Source: Hericium rajendrae
Lineage: Eukaryota; Basidiomycota; Agaricomycetes; Russulales; Hericiaceae
Length of the DNA stretch: 64,000 nt
Direction of reading: 5' to 3'
Assembly: GCA_033439255.1 (NCBI GenBank)
Contig: CM065888.1
Span: forward strand, 1,054,001 to 1,118,000
Shown here piece by piece: positions 20,399 to 32,761 of the stretch. The notes under the pieces were generated by a model, which was not told the DNA's origin, made no database searches, and saw only the letters and a program-made list of their open reading frames with translations. Made by a program: the position numbers and the translations under genes. How positions within the stretch are numbered: the stretch's first letter is position 1; each line of letters opens with the position of its first letter.

Positions 20399-22100
20399 AT
20401 GAGCGTTGAATCCTTCCCGCCCACCCCTCCCTCCCCTCACAAACGCGACCCTGCGCTAAACCCCAACCCGCACCCCTACGCCATCAAAACGACCTCCACT
20501 GCGCTCCTCTCGCGCTCCAACTCCGCATCCAACACCAGCGCAGCGCACTACGCCTACGTCCCGCAGAGCCCGCGCCGCGCCTCGCGCAGCCCGAGCAAGT
20601 CCCAGTCCCGCTCCGAGTACCGCGGGCACCGCTACTCGACGAGCCTCTCCGACGTCGCGCACTCGCCCACGCGCAGCGTCTCCGAGGACAGCCCGCTCGC
20701 ACTCTCCGCGCCCCGCCGCACGAAGCGCGCCGAGACACTCCCGTCCTCCGCCTCCTGCGCGCTCGCCGGCGGCGACGCGGACCTCCCCAAAGACCCAAAG
20801 ACGTGGTCCCCCGCGCAGCTCGCCGCGTACCTCGCCGCGGCGCTGCGCGCACAGGACAAAGAGATCGCGGACGACGTCGGCGCGTGGGTGTGCGGCGCGG
20901 GCGTCACCGGGCGCGCCTTCCTGCGCTGGGACGCGCCCGACCTCGAAGCGTATGCCTCCCTCCCGCGCCCGTCCTCCTTTCTCCTGAAGGCACTGACCGC
21001 GTGATGATGTGTGATTCAGACTGGGTGTGCACGCGCATTGGCGCCCCGCGCTGCTCGGCGCGGCGCGCAGCCTGCGGCACAGCGTGCTCCGCGGGCGCAT
21101 CTACGGCGGCGGCAACGGCGGCGGCGATGGTGACCTGTACGCGTCGAGCAGCAGCTCGCTCGACCTCGCGCTCTCCGACGCAGAGACAGATCTCAAGCGC
21201 ACCGGCGCGCTGCGGGAAAAGCAAGCAGGCGACGGGCGCGTGCGCGGGATGGTCGATCGCTGGGAGCGCGAGAGCGTCGGGAGCCGCGAGGGCAGCGTGT
21301 GCAGCGAGAGCGACGCCGGGAGCGAGTGCGGCGACGCGTCCGCCTCGCCCGCGCCGCTGCCTTTGCCGCTGCCGCTCGCGACCAAGCCGGCCCCAGAGCC
21401 GAGCGTCGAGGAGCTGCTTGCGGCGGAGGGCGACGAAGGGCTGGGGGCGTCCGGCTCGTGGGGTGCGCGGGCGTGGGAGGACATGGGTCTCGGCGTGACG
21501 GTGAAGCGCGTCGCGGATGCCGCGCCGCAGAAGGAGCAGCGGGATACGGTCGTCGCGCCGAAGTCCGGCAAGGGCAGCTTCGAGCTGCGGACGCGCAAGG
21601 GGAAGGACGGGAGCAGCGGGCGGGTGAAGGGCTCCGCGGACGAGCGGCGCGTCGTCACTGCGATCTTCGCGCCGTCTGGGGAGGGGAAGGCGAAGATTGA
21701 GGGTGAGCAGGAGGGGGAGGCTGCGCGCCCGACGCCGCTGCCGCTTACGGACCACAAGGAGGCAGCCGACACGGACGTTGAGACGCAGCGCCGCGCGCAC
21801 GAGGCGCTGATGCGCTCTTTGGAGGACCGGCTGGCTGCGAGCGTGCAAGAGACACGGGATCTGCTGGAGACGTTCCGTCGGCGGCTGGTGGCGGTCGAGG
21901 CACGCGTGGAGGCAATGGAAGCAGCGCGGCGCGAGGAAGAGCAGCAAGCACTCGCGAAACCGGCGGCGCGCGGAGATGACGCGGATCCGGACTCGTTTGC
22001 GGCGCTGCCGTCGTACGTGCTGCTTGTTGGGCTGGGCGTGTGTGCGGTCGTGCTGCGCGTGATGCTGCGGCGCGTCGCGGGGCGGAACATGAGGCCGTGA
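20399..22100 (+). CDS. SAM-like domain protein with a C-terminal membrane anchor, hypothetical
   Basis: Two exons (20399-20949 and 21020-22100) encode 543 residues. The first 120 residues are disordered, Ser/Pro/Arg-rich. A SAM-like helical domain follows and spans the intron (KTWSPAQLAAYLAAAL, GAGVTGRAFLRWDAPDLEA, then LGVHAHWRPALLGAARSL). Next come a VRGMVDRWERE motif, a long Ser/Glu/Ala-rich linker, a probable coiled coil (RRAHEALMRSLEDRLAASVQ to about residue 505) and one C-terminal hydrophobic helix (YVLLVGLGVCAVVLRVML) ending in basic residues. The layout suggests a tail-anchored scaffold protein. Its function is unknown. Very high GC makes long false antisense frames across it. Confidence 0.8.
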
Positions 22101-23469
22101 TCTCTGCGGTGAAGGTGGATTTACGTGGGGTGGATTTATTGTACGTGCTATGCGTTGATCGCGCCGACTGACTCTGCTTTCTGCGCCTTTCTTTCTTCCA
22201 CTTTGCAGTTGAACTGAGCCTGGTTCTTGGTTGTTACGACTTTCATGACTTACGATGTTACGCAGTTCATTCAACTTTCTTGCTTCAAACGTGTTGCTTT
22301 TATATATATCATGCGTATCTGTCGTTCTGTTGGGCCACATGCTTGGACTGTACTGGTTATACCTCGTTCGTTACCTTGCCTCGAGAACTACGATCTATCC
22401 GGACTCTTCACCTCCCTACCTCCGTCACGGAACGTCTTGATTCTCGACGGGTGAGCACTTGCAGACCCACCATATCTGCGAGGTAGGCAGGACAGCGGAC
22501 CGACATTGATACCGGTTCTCACCTTCCCTTCCACTTCACAGCGATACTTACAGTAACACCACGCGCGGGAACCGGATGCCTCGCAGCCCTGCTGTGTAAT
22601 CTCGCTGTCAACTCGGATCAGCTCGGTGTTGGGCAGGGTTCTTTCCTTCGGACCCATCGGGTCGATCGAGAGGGGGTGGGGGCGGGGGCGAGGGGGATCA
22701 TTCATATGCCTGAGGAACTTCTGCGGCAGAGTGCGTTTGATGCATTAGATATCCACGGGGCCTGATTCGTGAGAGGAACTGTGAAAGGGCGCCAGCGATC
22801 AGTGACCCATAATTCTCGGTTATGCATGAGCCTGCCGTTTGTTTTTGTGGTCTGTCGAAACCCCAGCCGCGCGGCTTGCACGGCACCACTTTGTATGCAG
22901 ATCTTGCATGTCGCTCTGCGTTAGTGACAGTCCAGTGAGGCTGCACATTCTTATCGTTGATGCCATACACGCCCTGGCATCTCCCGATTCGGGCGAAGGC
23001 TGAACCGAAGACTGGTGCGCGTGAAGAATTGTCTTGGTAAAGGTATGCAGCCCTGCGAGAACCCATGACCGTCCCGCTACGGAGCAAGTGAGGTACATGC
23101 CGCGAGATCTCCCGAGGAGCGAAGGCCGCAGAGAGCAGTCGTGCGCCGTTGAAGGAACAGACATCTGTGCGCACGCGATGTCTCGAGACGAGACAGCGAG
23201 CGGGAATGTGCCGACGGCGACATGGATGAGATGTCGAGTTGCCGACGGCGGCAGGAGCAAAAAATGCGGGGTAAATAAACTCAGCGACGATCCGGAGCGC
23301 CGGGTACCCCGCTTAGCGCATCGGCCGGAGAACGAGGAGCGGTCAGGAGACAGTCCTCGTCTCCAATAAATGCCGCCCTTTCCCTTTCCTTTTCCCTCTC
23401 TTCGCGCCCCGCAGCGCTCGCTTACCCATCGCCCTCCCCGTCGCCCTCGACGACCGCCGTCCTCCAGCC
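22101..23469. other. Intergenic with G-rich tract
   Basis: No gene can be supported. A G-rich run (22669-22697, GGGGGTGGGGGCGGGGG) could form a quadruplex. The last 200 bases before 23470 are pyrimidine-rich (CCTTTCCCTTTCC) and probably the promoter and leader of the carrier gene. Confidence 0.4.
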
Positions 23470-25032
23470 ATGTCCAACGCTGAAGACGCTATCGCTGCTG
23501 CGCCGCCCGCGGCCATCCCGCCTCCCGAGGTCCCGCCTGCGCTGAAGAACCACTATCCGTTCTGGCTGGGAGGTGCGTGTCGCTTATCCACACAAGTCGC
23601 ACACGACGGGCTCATGCGCGTCCCCGCCAGGCGTCGCGGCGACCATCGCAGCCTCCATAACCCAGTACGCGCTCCCCACCCACTCGCATGCCCGCGCGAT
23701 CTGACATTGTCCGGCAGCCCGCTCGACCTGACGAAGGTCCGCCTGCAGGCGTCGGGCGACAAGCGCATGATCGCGTCGATACGCAAGACGGTGCACACCG
23801 CGGGCGTGCGCGGGCTCTTCGACGGCATCACCGGCACGTGGATGCGCCAGATGAGCTACTCGCTGTGCCGCTTCTGGGCCTACGACGAGAGCAAGAAGAT
23901 CGTCGGCGCCGGTACGTCGCCCCGCGTGTCCCGCTGCCATATGCGTGTCTCACGTCCTCGAAGGCAAGAACGCGCCGGCATGGAAGCTCGCGCTGGCGGG
24001 CAGCATGGGTACGTCCGATCCGTCCGCGCGCGCGTCATCCATTGACGTGCACCCATAATCAGCCGGGGGCATCGCTGGCCTCGTCGGGAACCCCGCAGGT
24101 ACGCACGCGCCGGCCTCCTCGTCTGACCACACCACTCACCCACACCCACACACCCAGAAATCGTGATGGTGCGCGCTTTATCTTACGCCCTACCCCGCAC
24201 GAACTCCAGCTGACGCGCCGTGCAGGTCCGGCTCCAGGGCGACTTTGCGAAGCCGCCAGAGAAGCGCTTCAATTACAAGCACTGCTTCGACGCGCTCTTC
24301 CGCGTACGCGCCCTTCGCGTTCTTCCCGTATTGGGCCGTGAGCTGACAGTGCCGTAATGCCGCTTGCAGATGGTGCGCGAAGAGGGCGCCGCCTCGCTCG
24401 CGCGCGGCGCAGGCCCGAACGTGCTCCGCGCGATCCTCATGAACGCGTCCCAGCTCGCCTCGTTCGTGTTCCCATGATTCCATGACTGGCGTGTCCGCTG
24501 ACTGAGGCGTGGTAGATACGACTTCTTCAAGGCGGAGCTGCTGCAGACGCCGTACTTCAACGATAACATCTACTGCCACTTCACCGCGAGCTTTGCGGCC
24601 GTACGTTCTCATGCGCCTTCGACTGGTGTGATGTGCTGATTTGCATTTGCGCGGCTCGTGCAGGGCACCGTCGCGACGACCGTCTGCTCCCCCGCGGACG
24701 TGCTCAAGGTCCGCCCTCCCTCCCTCCCTCCTTTCCCTCAAAAGCTAACGCCCCCACAGAGCCGCATCATGAACGCCTCCGGCCCCGGGTCAAACGTACG
24801 TCCCTCCCCCATTCCCACCTTCGTAACAGCGCAAGGCTGACATTGACGGGCGCAGTCGACCCTGGCCGTGATCCGCCAGTCGCTGAAGGCGGAGGGCCCG
24901 ATGTTCATGTTCAAGGGCTGGCTGCCCGCGTGGACACGGCTGCAGCCGACGACGATCCTCATCTTCCTCACGCTCGAGCAGCTCAAGAACCTTACCGACT
25001 GGACGCGCGGGACGACGCGCGCCGCTGCGTGA
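23470..25032 (+). CDS. DIC1: Mitochondrial dicarboxylate carrier
   Basis: Twelve exons give a 311-residue protein, the usual size for the SLC25 family. The three carrier repeats are clear: HPLDLTKVRLQASGDKR, GNPAEIVMVRLQGDFAK and SPADVLKSRIMN carry the PX[DE]XX[KR] signatures, each followed by the repeat's second helix (e.g. FDGITGTWMRQMSYSLCRF, RGAGPNVLRAILMNASQLAS, FKGWLPAWTRLQPTTILIFL). It exchanges malate or succinate for phosphate across the inner mitochondrial membrane. Assignment to DIC1 rests on the overall pattern and the EKRFNYKHCFDALFRMVREEG region. Several exons are tiny: 34, 45, 36 and 11 nt. The 11-nt exon (24158-24168) encodes EIVM inside the second signature. Confidence 0.9.
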
Positions 25033-25403
25033 TGCGTGCCGTGACGGGGCGTAGTATGTAGGCTAGAGCTGTTGGAAGGAAGGAAGGAGGGAAGTAATGA
25101 GTGTTTTGTAGGTAGGATTGGGTCTGGAATGCCGTGATGGTATGCGTGGATACATACCTTGATGCAGCGTCGCGTGTGTTCTGCAGAGGGTCTGCAATGA
25201 TCGCAGAGCATGGATGCTCCAGATATAGCGTATGCGATAACGAAGCCAGATCTGACAACAACAGCGACGCACCAAGCCATGGAAGACAGGAAACACACAT
25301 CGCAAGACACCTTCCTACGTAATCACGCCCTCCGAGATGCGAACAACAGTAAAATAGAAACACACACATGCAATTCTACAGGACTACAGGACTACACCAG
25401 ACC
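25033..25403. other. Convergent intergenic region
   Basis: This is the 3' flanking DNA of two convergent genes, the carrier on the plus strand and eIF3l on the minus strand. A GAAGGAAGGAGGGAAG purine run lies at 25076-25095. No gene. Confidence 0.6.
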
Positions 25404-27762
25404 TCACGCCTTCACGCCGCCCCACGCGACCTTTTTGCCCTGCGCGGGCTTGCTCGCCTGCGCCTCCTGCGGCGCGCCGGGCTGTTGCTGCGCAGGCTTG
25501 CCAGGCACCGGCAGCGCGCTGGCGCGCAGCCCGTCGAGCACGCGCTGCGCGTGCTCCGTGTTGCGGATGAACCACCCCGCGAAGCGCCGCCCGACCGTGC
25601 TCTCCGCGATGTGCACCATGTTCTGCCAACCCGTCAGCCTCCTGCCCCCAAAACAGAGGAAAGCGGGAAAGGGAGGGAGGGAGCGCACCTCGTTGACGAC
25701 GAAATCGAGATCGCTCGTCGCGATCATCTGTCCCAGCAGCAGCCCGCGCTCGCCGCCGACGTGGCTGACGCTGCGGCTCGCGGCCTTAACGGCCATCAGC
25801 TGCTGCACCATCTCCTCCTCGTCCGCGTCGAGGAAGCCCGCGAGCTTCGCCGCGCCGAGCGACGTGTACAGCTTGAGGAAGCTGCGCAGCGTCGGGACGG
25901 CCGCCTGCGCGCGCACGTCCGCGAGGAAGAGGCCGAGGTGCCGTTGCGCGGGCTCGCGCGGCGCGGCGTCCGCGTAGGCGGCGAGCAGGTCGGGGTCGTC
26001 GTAGGGGGGCGCGGTGGCGGCGATGAATTTGGGGCAGGCGTAGAGGAAGAGCTCTTCGAAGGCGGGGATGCCCTCGTCGCTGTGCGGATGTTAGTGGGAC
26101 GGGAACAAGGTATGGAAAAGCGCGCACCCGCGGGACATCTTGGCGAATTGCTCGCCGTAGCGGTCTTTGACGATGTTGGCGATGTTGTCGTCGAGTCGGC
26201 TCGGGGAGAGCGCGTTGCAGATCGCGAAGAGCGCGTACATCCGGTCTGCGGTTTTGTTGATCTGCGGGTCGTTAGCTTCTGTGATAAACAGAAGTGTGTC
26301 AGAGCGTACCTGGTCGTACTGGTAGCTCCGCGTGTGGTACTGTCGCATGCGGAGGATGAAGTTCAGGATGGATACGAAGGCGCGGATGGCGTCGGGGTAC
26401 CGCCGGAGCATGATGTAGCAGAAGCCGACGTAGTAGTACGTCGCAACATGGCACGCGGTCACACGCGTGAACGGTGCCTGCGAGCAATCGTTAACATCGA
26501 CGGAGATGTAAGAGTCAATCGTGCGCACCTTTTGGTTCAGCTCCACGTTCTCCATGACCTTCAGCGCGAGCGTGAAGTCGCCAAGGAGGACGTGGACGCG
26601 CAGGAGACCGACGATGCTGAAGTAGCCCAGCATGCGGTACAGCGGGCGGACGCCGTACTCGCCCACAATTTCGCTGGATAGAGCTGTCAGCGGATCGCAT
26701 GGACGACGGGGATGCGGGGCGTACGCGATCTCTTCTTCACTGGCGCCCTTCTGCTGCGCGAGGATGTACTCGTTGATCTTCGACTTTTGAATGAGCGAGT
26801 ACAGGACGTTGAGCACACTGTACGCGCTCCAAACCTGCGCAGTTGTCAGCGACGAATTCAGTGTATGTACAAGAGGCAGGTTGCGCACCTGGGCGCCATC
26901 GGCGAGCATCAGCAGCTCCTCGTCCGACTTGGCCTTCACTTTTGCCCTCCACACGCAGAACGACTGGAACTGGTAGATGAACTCGTCGACGATGTCCCAT
27001 AGCCATTGCTCCGGGAGCTCGAGGGGCACGGGGCCGTCGGAGTCTGTCACGGCGGCGATCAGCAGCGGAGGCAGGCGGTGGGTCGGGGTACGTACTCAGG
27101 AGGTAGTTGAACAGCTCGCAGCTGTTTTCGTACGAGTGGAAGCGGTCGTCGATGTTGGGCTGGAGGCGGGAGTACACATGGCGGTAATACAGCTCGCGGT
27201 AGAGGATCAGGAAAAGCTGGTCTGCACATCCCGTCGGCGTGAGCTCTGGCGCTGTAGAGAATGGAACAAAACGGGCTTACCGTCGTTGACGAGCGGCGCG
27301 ATGATCTCTGCTTCTGGCCACTCCGTCTTGGCGTAGTACTTCTCGGTCAGCTTGTTCCACCCGCTCTCGTACGCGACCGTAATCTCTGCGAGGTTGTTAT
27401 CCAGCACGGCCTGGTGGAAGTGCACAATGAACTGTTCCACGACGATGCGTCCATTATTATCCCCCATTACCATGACAAGCGGCACCCACCCGTTTGACGA
27501 CGTCCGGGATCTGCGCAAATGCGGCCTGCTGGGCCATTTGCTGCTGCACAGCGAGCAGCGTTGCTTCGTTGATTCGTGATTGTGCTTTATACGGCCGACA
27601 TGTTCAGTTCAGTTTCGAAATGAGCGGAGCAGGGCAGCTATGCGCACCATCATCGTAGAGCCCATTCTGTGCGTAATTGCCGATGGCGAGGTTCACATCG
27701 ACATCACCCATCTCTTCGTCGATCTCCTCGGCCGCCCATAGGGCCATTCGTTGTGAGGACAT
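25404..27762 (-). CDS. EIF3L: Eukaryotic translation initiation factor 3 subunit L
   Basis: The start is the ATG at 27762 ([20 protein letters not shown]) and the stop lies at 25404. About ten exons with short introns are needed. Matches to eIF3l run through the length: [132 protein letters not shown] (start of the PCI domain) and [20 protein letters not shown]. It is a PCI subunit of the eIF3 complex that organises the 43S pre-initiation complex. The C-terminal 40 residues are a Pro/Gln/Lys-rich tail ([15 protein letters not shown]) beyond the conserved region. Filamentous fungi keep this subunit, whereas budding yeast lost it. Confidence 0.95.
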
Positions 27763-28284
27763 CGCTTTGTGTGGTCCGGTGATGGGAGGTAAGGAGCAAA
27801 GGGGAGAGGGAGGTACACTAAGGACCGGCGTTCGGGATGAGGGGAGACTGCAAAAGTTTTGCGGGCCGCGTCGAGGAATAGACTTTTTGAGAAGTGTAGT
27901 CCTGGTTGTAGAGCGACTACAAAGTTTGTTGACTTCGCTTGTTGCCAGTTACAAACTTCTGTAGTCTTTCGGTTCGGAGTTTCAAATAGTTTGTAGTGAC
28001 TTCAGCGTCGGTAGGCGCGCTTAACGCTCACTCATCCACTACCCTCACCAAATATTCACATTCGCTCCGCACCGGGCGCGTTACTGGCACAAGACTGAGT
28101 GTTCAACGCCGTTCGTGTGCGCGTAGAACGGTCGCCCAACATCGGGACGCGCATGCTCCTCAGATCCAGCGCGGTACATATACGAGGCGTCAGAGCATCA
28201 TCGCCCCAGATTGCTTCGTGCATCACGCTTTCCCGTCGACGTGACAAAACCCGCCATCTGATCCTCAACATTATCTTCTCCAAC
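27763..28284. promoter_or_regulatory. Divergent promoter region of eIF3l and the nucleotidyltransferase gene
   Basis: About 520 bp between two divergent start codons. It holds a near-perfect inverted repeat, GACTACAAAGTTTGT at 27915-27929 and ACAAACTTCTGTAGTC at 27951-27966, around a 21-base loop, with further GTAGT/ACTAC words nearby. No gene is present. Confidence 0.55.
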
Positions 28285-31200
28285 ATGGCGCAGTTTCACC
28301 CTATGATGACGAAGGATGCGTATTTCCTGCTCGAGGTGCGTGTGTCATGGCATCCCCTTATGCAGTGAGCTGAGGCTTTCGGTGAAATTAGGTGTTCGCT
28401 CCGAGCGAACAGAGGATTTTGGAGCGCGCGGAGACGTTCAAGAAGCTTCGCATGGTATTCGCCTCACGGCAGGATGGTCTACGCGTCGCAGACATTAGCA
28501 TGCGGCGGTATGCTGCAGACTTGGATATTGCGCCTCTTCATTTGGTTCTTGAGGTACGCATTTCAGGGCATTGGTGGTTCATCTCGTGCCATAGTTGCTC
28601 ATGTTTCCCGCCCGTCCTTTCAGGATACAAACTACCCCGAGGGAATATCGCCCGAACATGGCTACCCAAAGCTGCCAGAAGTCTACCACCCTAGGTGCGT
28701 ATTGTCCATACGTTATTCCAGCATGTGCATTAACGACTCCCTGTTCAAATCTTCGTGGGTCATATATGGCAGACCTGCCGCGTCTCTGCTACAAGAGCAA
28801 GGGTTCAATGGTGTGTTTCATTCGCCAGAGGCGTCGCGACGCTCTGTCATCGGGATAAAACGAACCGTTCGCGACCCTCCACCCAAAGTCGACGACACAG
28901 ACATCCCATGGCCATACTACCCGACCGTGACAAAGAGAGACCTAGTATATCCCGTTACTTTGACTAGTCAAACGCCCATGCAATTCGACCTCACGCTGCC
29001 TGGTCCGACAACACGCCCGCTGATCGACATGTTGGGCTGCTATGCCAGCATGGCGAAGTACATACCTGAGACGATCGGCCTGCTCTACATATGGCTCCGC
29101 TCATGGGGAACGACGGACCTGTCACCTATAGTCTTGAGCATGCTGTTTATCAGTTTTTTGCAAGTCGGTATACATTCTTTCTTCTGCATCACCTGGCTCA
29201 AGAATATCTCAGGAGAAACTAGGCTTGCCAACGCTGCAGCTTCCTGTTGGTCAAGAACCAGAGGGTTCATCTACAGAAACTGTTTGGGTGCCCTACAGAT
29301 TCCAAGCCAAGAAGCGTACCCCGACCCAATTCGTCCCTGTGCTCCTCGATGTCTCCTTCCGACGGCAGCATGACGGCACGTTGATTGATCGAACCTTGGG
29401 CCCGGTCTTCTACAACTTTTTGAAGTAAGGCGACAGTCATGTTTATGCGTGTGTGCTCAATGTCCGACAATTTAGTTGGTTTGTAGAGAAGAAGTTTTCC
29501 GGAGCAGGACAGCAACCGGTCATTTCGATCCACAGACCACGCTGTCCTGACCCCGAGTATAGTGACGAAATTGATGCCCTTGCTATGTCCCCTCTATCGT
29601 GGACGAAACATCAACTGGTCGTGCGAGACCCTTTCGTACCAACCTACGTTCGTGCTAGTCCATTTCCTTGTACAATGAGTATCATGAAGCTGAAGGTGTC
29701 CGGTCGATCAGAACCACGCATTCAATGTTTCTCGACAGAGTTTAAACCACCTCGGCGTCATCGCAAACCAAGCGGCGAATGCTCTCAGGAAAGGAGCGCC
29801 GTTCTCCAGCGTCTTTGGGCCGTATGTACTACCGCCACGGGCGAAAACATGGTTTTCGAGACACGCGTCACCCTTGTCGGACCTGCAGCCTCACGCAGGC
29901 ATCGGCTCCCAGGCTCGAATGTTCCATGCCGACGCACGGGTGGGCGGAGCTATGGTCGAACACTACCAGGTGCGCCTGTCGCCAGGCGGAATGCTTCATC
30001 GTCTATTGCGAATCTCATCCTCCCTTACTTTCTTTGTTCAGCGTACTGTGCCTTCATCCCCCATCCATGTACTCCGCGCGGAAACGATACGGGCTGTCCA
30101 GTCCGCAATTCAATCGCGGTATGGCCAGCGGTATAGTGTTCAGTTATTTGGCAGCACGCGGTACGGTGTCGATTCGCCCTCGAGCGATCTCGATATGGTG
30201 GTTATCGTGGGTGGCTGTAGCTTCGCTCTGCATCACCGATCGGCTGACAGCACATGCAGGACGCGGATAGAATGGATGGGTTCTCTCCGAATGTCGATTT
30301 GAAATCACTACCAGGTAATTGTCAACACGTAAAATCTAATAAGTGAATCTGACGGTGATTGGTTCGCGCAGAAATCTATAACGTCCAGTACGTTCTTTTT
30401 GTGTTGTTCGTTATATTATACCCATACGCTATTGCGCAGAGACTTGGCCATAACTCTTCGCCGTCATGGATTCCGCATCCTGCGCGTGATACCTCAAGCC
30501 AATGTGCCGATTGGTACGCCATGCTCTTTATACATGCGATCGAATGCGACATTTATCTGGGCTCCAGTGAAATTCATGGATCCGATGACATCCCTGCTAT
30601 GCGACATCAACGTGAACGACCAGCTCGGCGCTATCAATACAGCGCTCATCAAGCATTACTGCGACCTGAATCCGATCATGCGCCCGCTCCTTCTGACGAT
30701 CAAGCGTTGGGCGAAGCCACTTGGCCTCAACAATCCAGGAGGCGACAAGGGGCCGTCATCATTCAGCAGTTATGCGCTGACTGTGATGACCATCGGTCTG
30801 CTGCAGGCAAGTCTTGTTCTCGGTCGCTGACGGGTATGCTGACATATTTGGCTAGATGCGTGGCATGCTGCCGAACCTGCAGGACATGTCAGATGCGGGT
30901 CGGCCGGAGGCTGTCGACTGCTTCTGGCTGAGGAAAAAAGGTAAAAGTCTGCGATGCGATACGCGCTGGCGGAAGATGGCAGACTGGCAGCCTTCTCACC
31001 AAGCGGAGCTTGAGAAGGTCTTGTTGGATTGGTTCTAGTGAGTCCGGTATAGTCTCATGCGTGAATTGCTTTACTGATGCCTTGTTTACTCAGCTACTGG
31101 AGCAATCAACACCAGTATGAAACGGACGTGCTGAGCATCCGAGATGCAGGGCTAATCCCACGAGAGTACCTACACCCCAGGTATACCGGAGGACTTTCTG

Positions 31201-32147
31201 GCATTGTCCCATTCAGCGGTCAAACGCCCGAGCCCCTTCCGGCCGATGACATCGACGAATCCCAAGAGGAGAAACCGAAGACAAAGCAGGAGGGCAAGCG
31301 GTCCACGAAGGGTAGCACGTCAAAATCTTCGAAGCGGGAGCCCATGCAGGAGACAGAGGCTGCGAAGGACGAGATCGACTCTGAGCTCGATGATACGCTT
31401 GCCGAGATAGAGTCGATGGCTGGATCCGCAGATGCTGCCTCGGACAGCTCTTCAGAGGCACTGGATGAGGACGGCGGCCGACAACCAAGCATCTGGGCGA
31501 TGCAGTCGCTATGCGTCGCGGATCCATTCATTCATACGAAGGTATGTTTAACTCCTAAGCGCCTATCTGAGAGTCTCAACGCTTTGACTGCGTGCGTCTA
31601 GAATATCGTTGCCTCTGTGGGCGTTGTTATGGTGCGGCGATTCAGGGACGAGTGCCAGCGCGCGTACATGATACTCAGCATGGGCGGCTCGCTCGACGAT
31701 CTGTTGACGCCGGACCTGAACCTAGACCCGCCGCAGAGACGGGAGCCCAATGCTGCGCGAGGGCGAGGGCGCGGACGCGGACGAGGACGAGGACGAGGGC
31801 GCGGAAGGGGAGTGGATCGCACGGATCATGAGAGGGAGCAGGGACAGGGTAATGGTGATGGTGGGAATCGAGGAGAGCACAATGGCAGGGCACCGGGACG
31901 TGACTCGGTGCAGCAGCCGGAGGCCTCTGTGAGGAGCGGTGTGGCTTTGGTAGTACCTGGCACTGGCCGAGGTCGTCCTCAAAGCCGTGGAAACCGCCTT
32001 GCGTCGTCCGACAGTAGGTCACACGGGGAACGGGGTGGCCGTGCGTCGCCTACTACTTCAACGGGACATCATTTATTGAACGAGAGGGGTAAGATTGGTG
32101 GGAAGAGGAGGGAAGAGGATACGGGCAAAGGGAAGAACAGCGCGTAA
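28285..32147 (+). CDS. Tandem nucleotidyltransferase / PAP-associated protein (non-canonical poly(A) or poly(U) polymerase-like)
   Basis: One long gene from MAQFHPMMTKDAYFLLE to the stop at 32145. The first half has KKLRMVFASRQDGLRVADIS, LPEVYHPR, and a PAP-associated-like core (FDLTLPGPTTRPLIDMLG, YIPETIGLLYIWLRSWGTTDLS) but no catalytic Asp pair. It runs without a stop into PTYNHAFNVSRQSLNHLG and then the second half. There a proper Pol-beta site is visible (VQLFGSTRYGVDSPSSDLDM), the third Asp in LLCDINVNDQLG, and the PAP core (ALIKHYCDLNPIMRPLLLTI, KRWAKPLGLNN, FSSYALTVMTIGLLQ). An acidic linker and an RG-repeat tail follow. It probably adds nucleotides to RNA 3' ends. A dead first module plus a live second one recalls TUT4/TUT7. 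Two separate genes are a less likely reading because the junction exon is continuous. Confidence 0.78.
31758..31812 (+). repeat. Hexamer repeat encoding an (RG)n tract
   Basis: Tandem CGAGGG/CGCGGA/CGAGGA hexamers encode alternating Arg-Gly for about 18 residues near the C-terminus of the nucleotidyltransferase. RG tracts often bind RNA and are arginine-methylated. The tract may vary in length between strains. Confidence 0.9.
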
Positions 32148-32761
32148 TTCGTGACAGCAACCATTATTCCCTATGGATCTGGAACGTCTCGTAGAGGATA
32201 TGAAGATGGCGTTTCCAACATCCTTCTATTTTTCTACGTTAATATTTCGCAGTAATTAAAGTATTCACGTTTGCTAGTGCGGGAGAGCCAACGCAATGTC
32301 ATCATCCAAGATTCCCACTGCGGCATCCGAGCTGGCCGTCGATGGATGAGTCCTATCGGTGAAGCCCTATATTCAAACCGAGCTGCATGCTGTCTTGAAG
32401 CAATGTATTCTCGAGTGGTACAATTACCTGAGCATGTAAAATTTGTCATTCATAGCCGTCCATACTGATGTCGTCCATAATACATTAGCTAGACTCGTCT
32501 ATCGTACATGCCACATATGATCCTCATGCTCTACGTACGGAGACGGCTGCGTGGTGAAGATGATGGGAATGGATTGATTTTCTGTCCGTGCCCAGATATA
32601 CCTGAAACCGTCTGTGCGGCGCACAAATCAGAGAAGACTGACACGCGCCCTCCATGCAGAAATTTCCGTGTTGACAACTCGAAAGCGGCAGGCGGGAATG
32701 TCCCGCTGCACACAATTGAGAACGCGCAGCGCTACCACCCAAACACCCTGCAGGTAAAAAG
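32148..32761. other. Convergent intergenic region
   Basis: This is the 3' flank of the nucleotidyltransferase gene (plus) and of the ferric reductase gene (minus). Only short frames without motifs are seen. Confidence 0.5.

Noticed and set aside
20904-22340. 478-codon open frame on the minus strand
   Set aside because: It is a shadow of the GC-rich SAM-like gene on the plus strand. Its composition is Arg/Ala-rich nonsense and it has no domain.
22698-23260. Overlapping 146- and 158-codon minus frames
   Set aside because: Two frames overlap with no clear winner. No family signature and no introns.
25368-26681. 437-codon open frame on the plus strand
   Set aside because: It lies antisense to eIF3l, whose exons match the family residue by residue. 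Its translation is Arg/Ala/Val-rich and unlike a protein family.
29453-30136. Separate gene between the two nucleotidyltransferase modules
   Set aside because: The junction exon runs from the first module into the second (SSVFGPYVLPPRAKTWFSRH) without a stop or start, so one gene is simpler.
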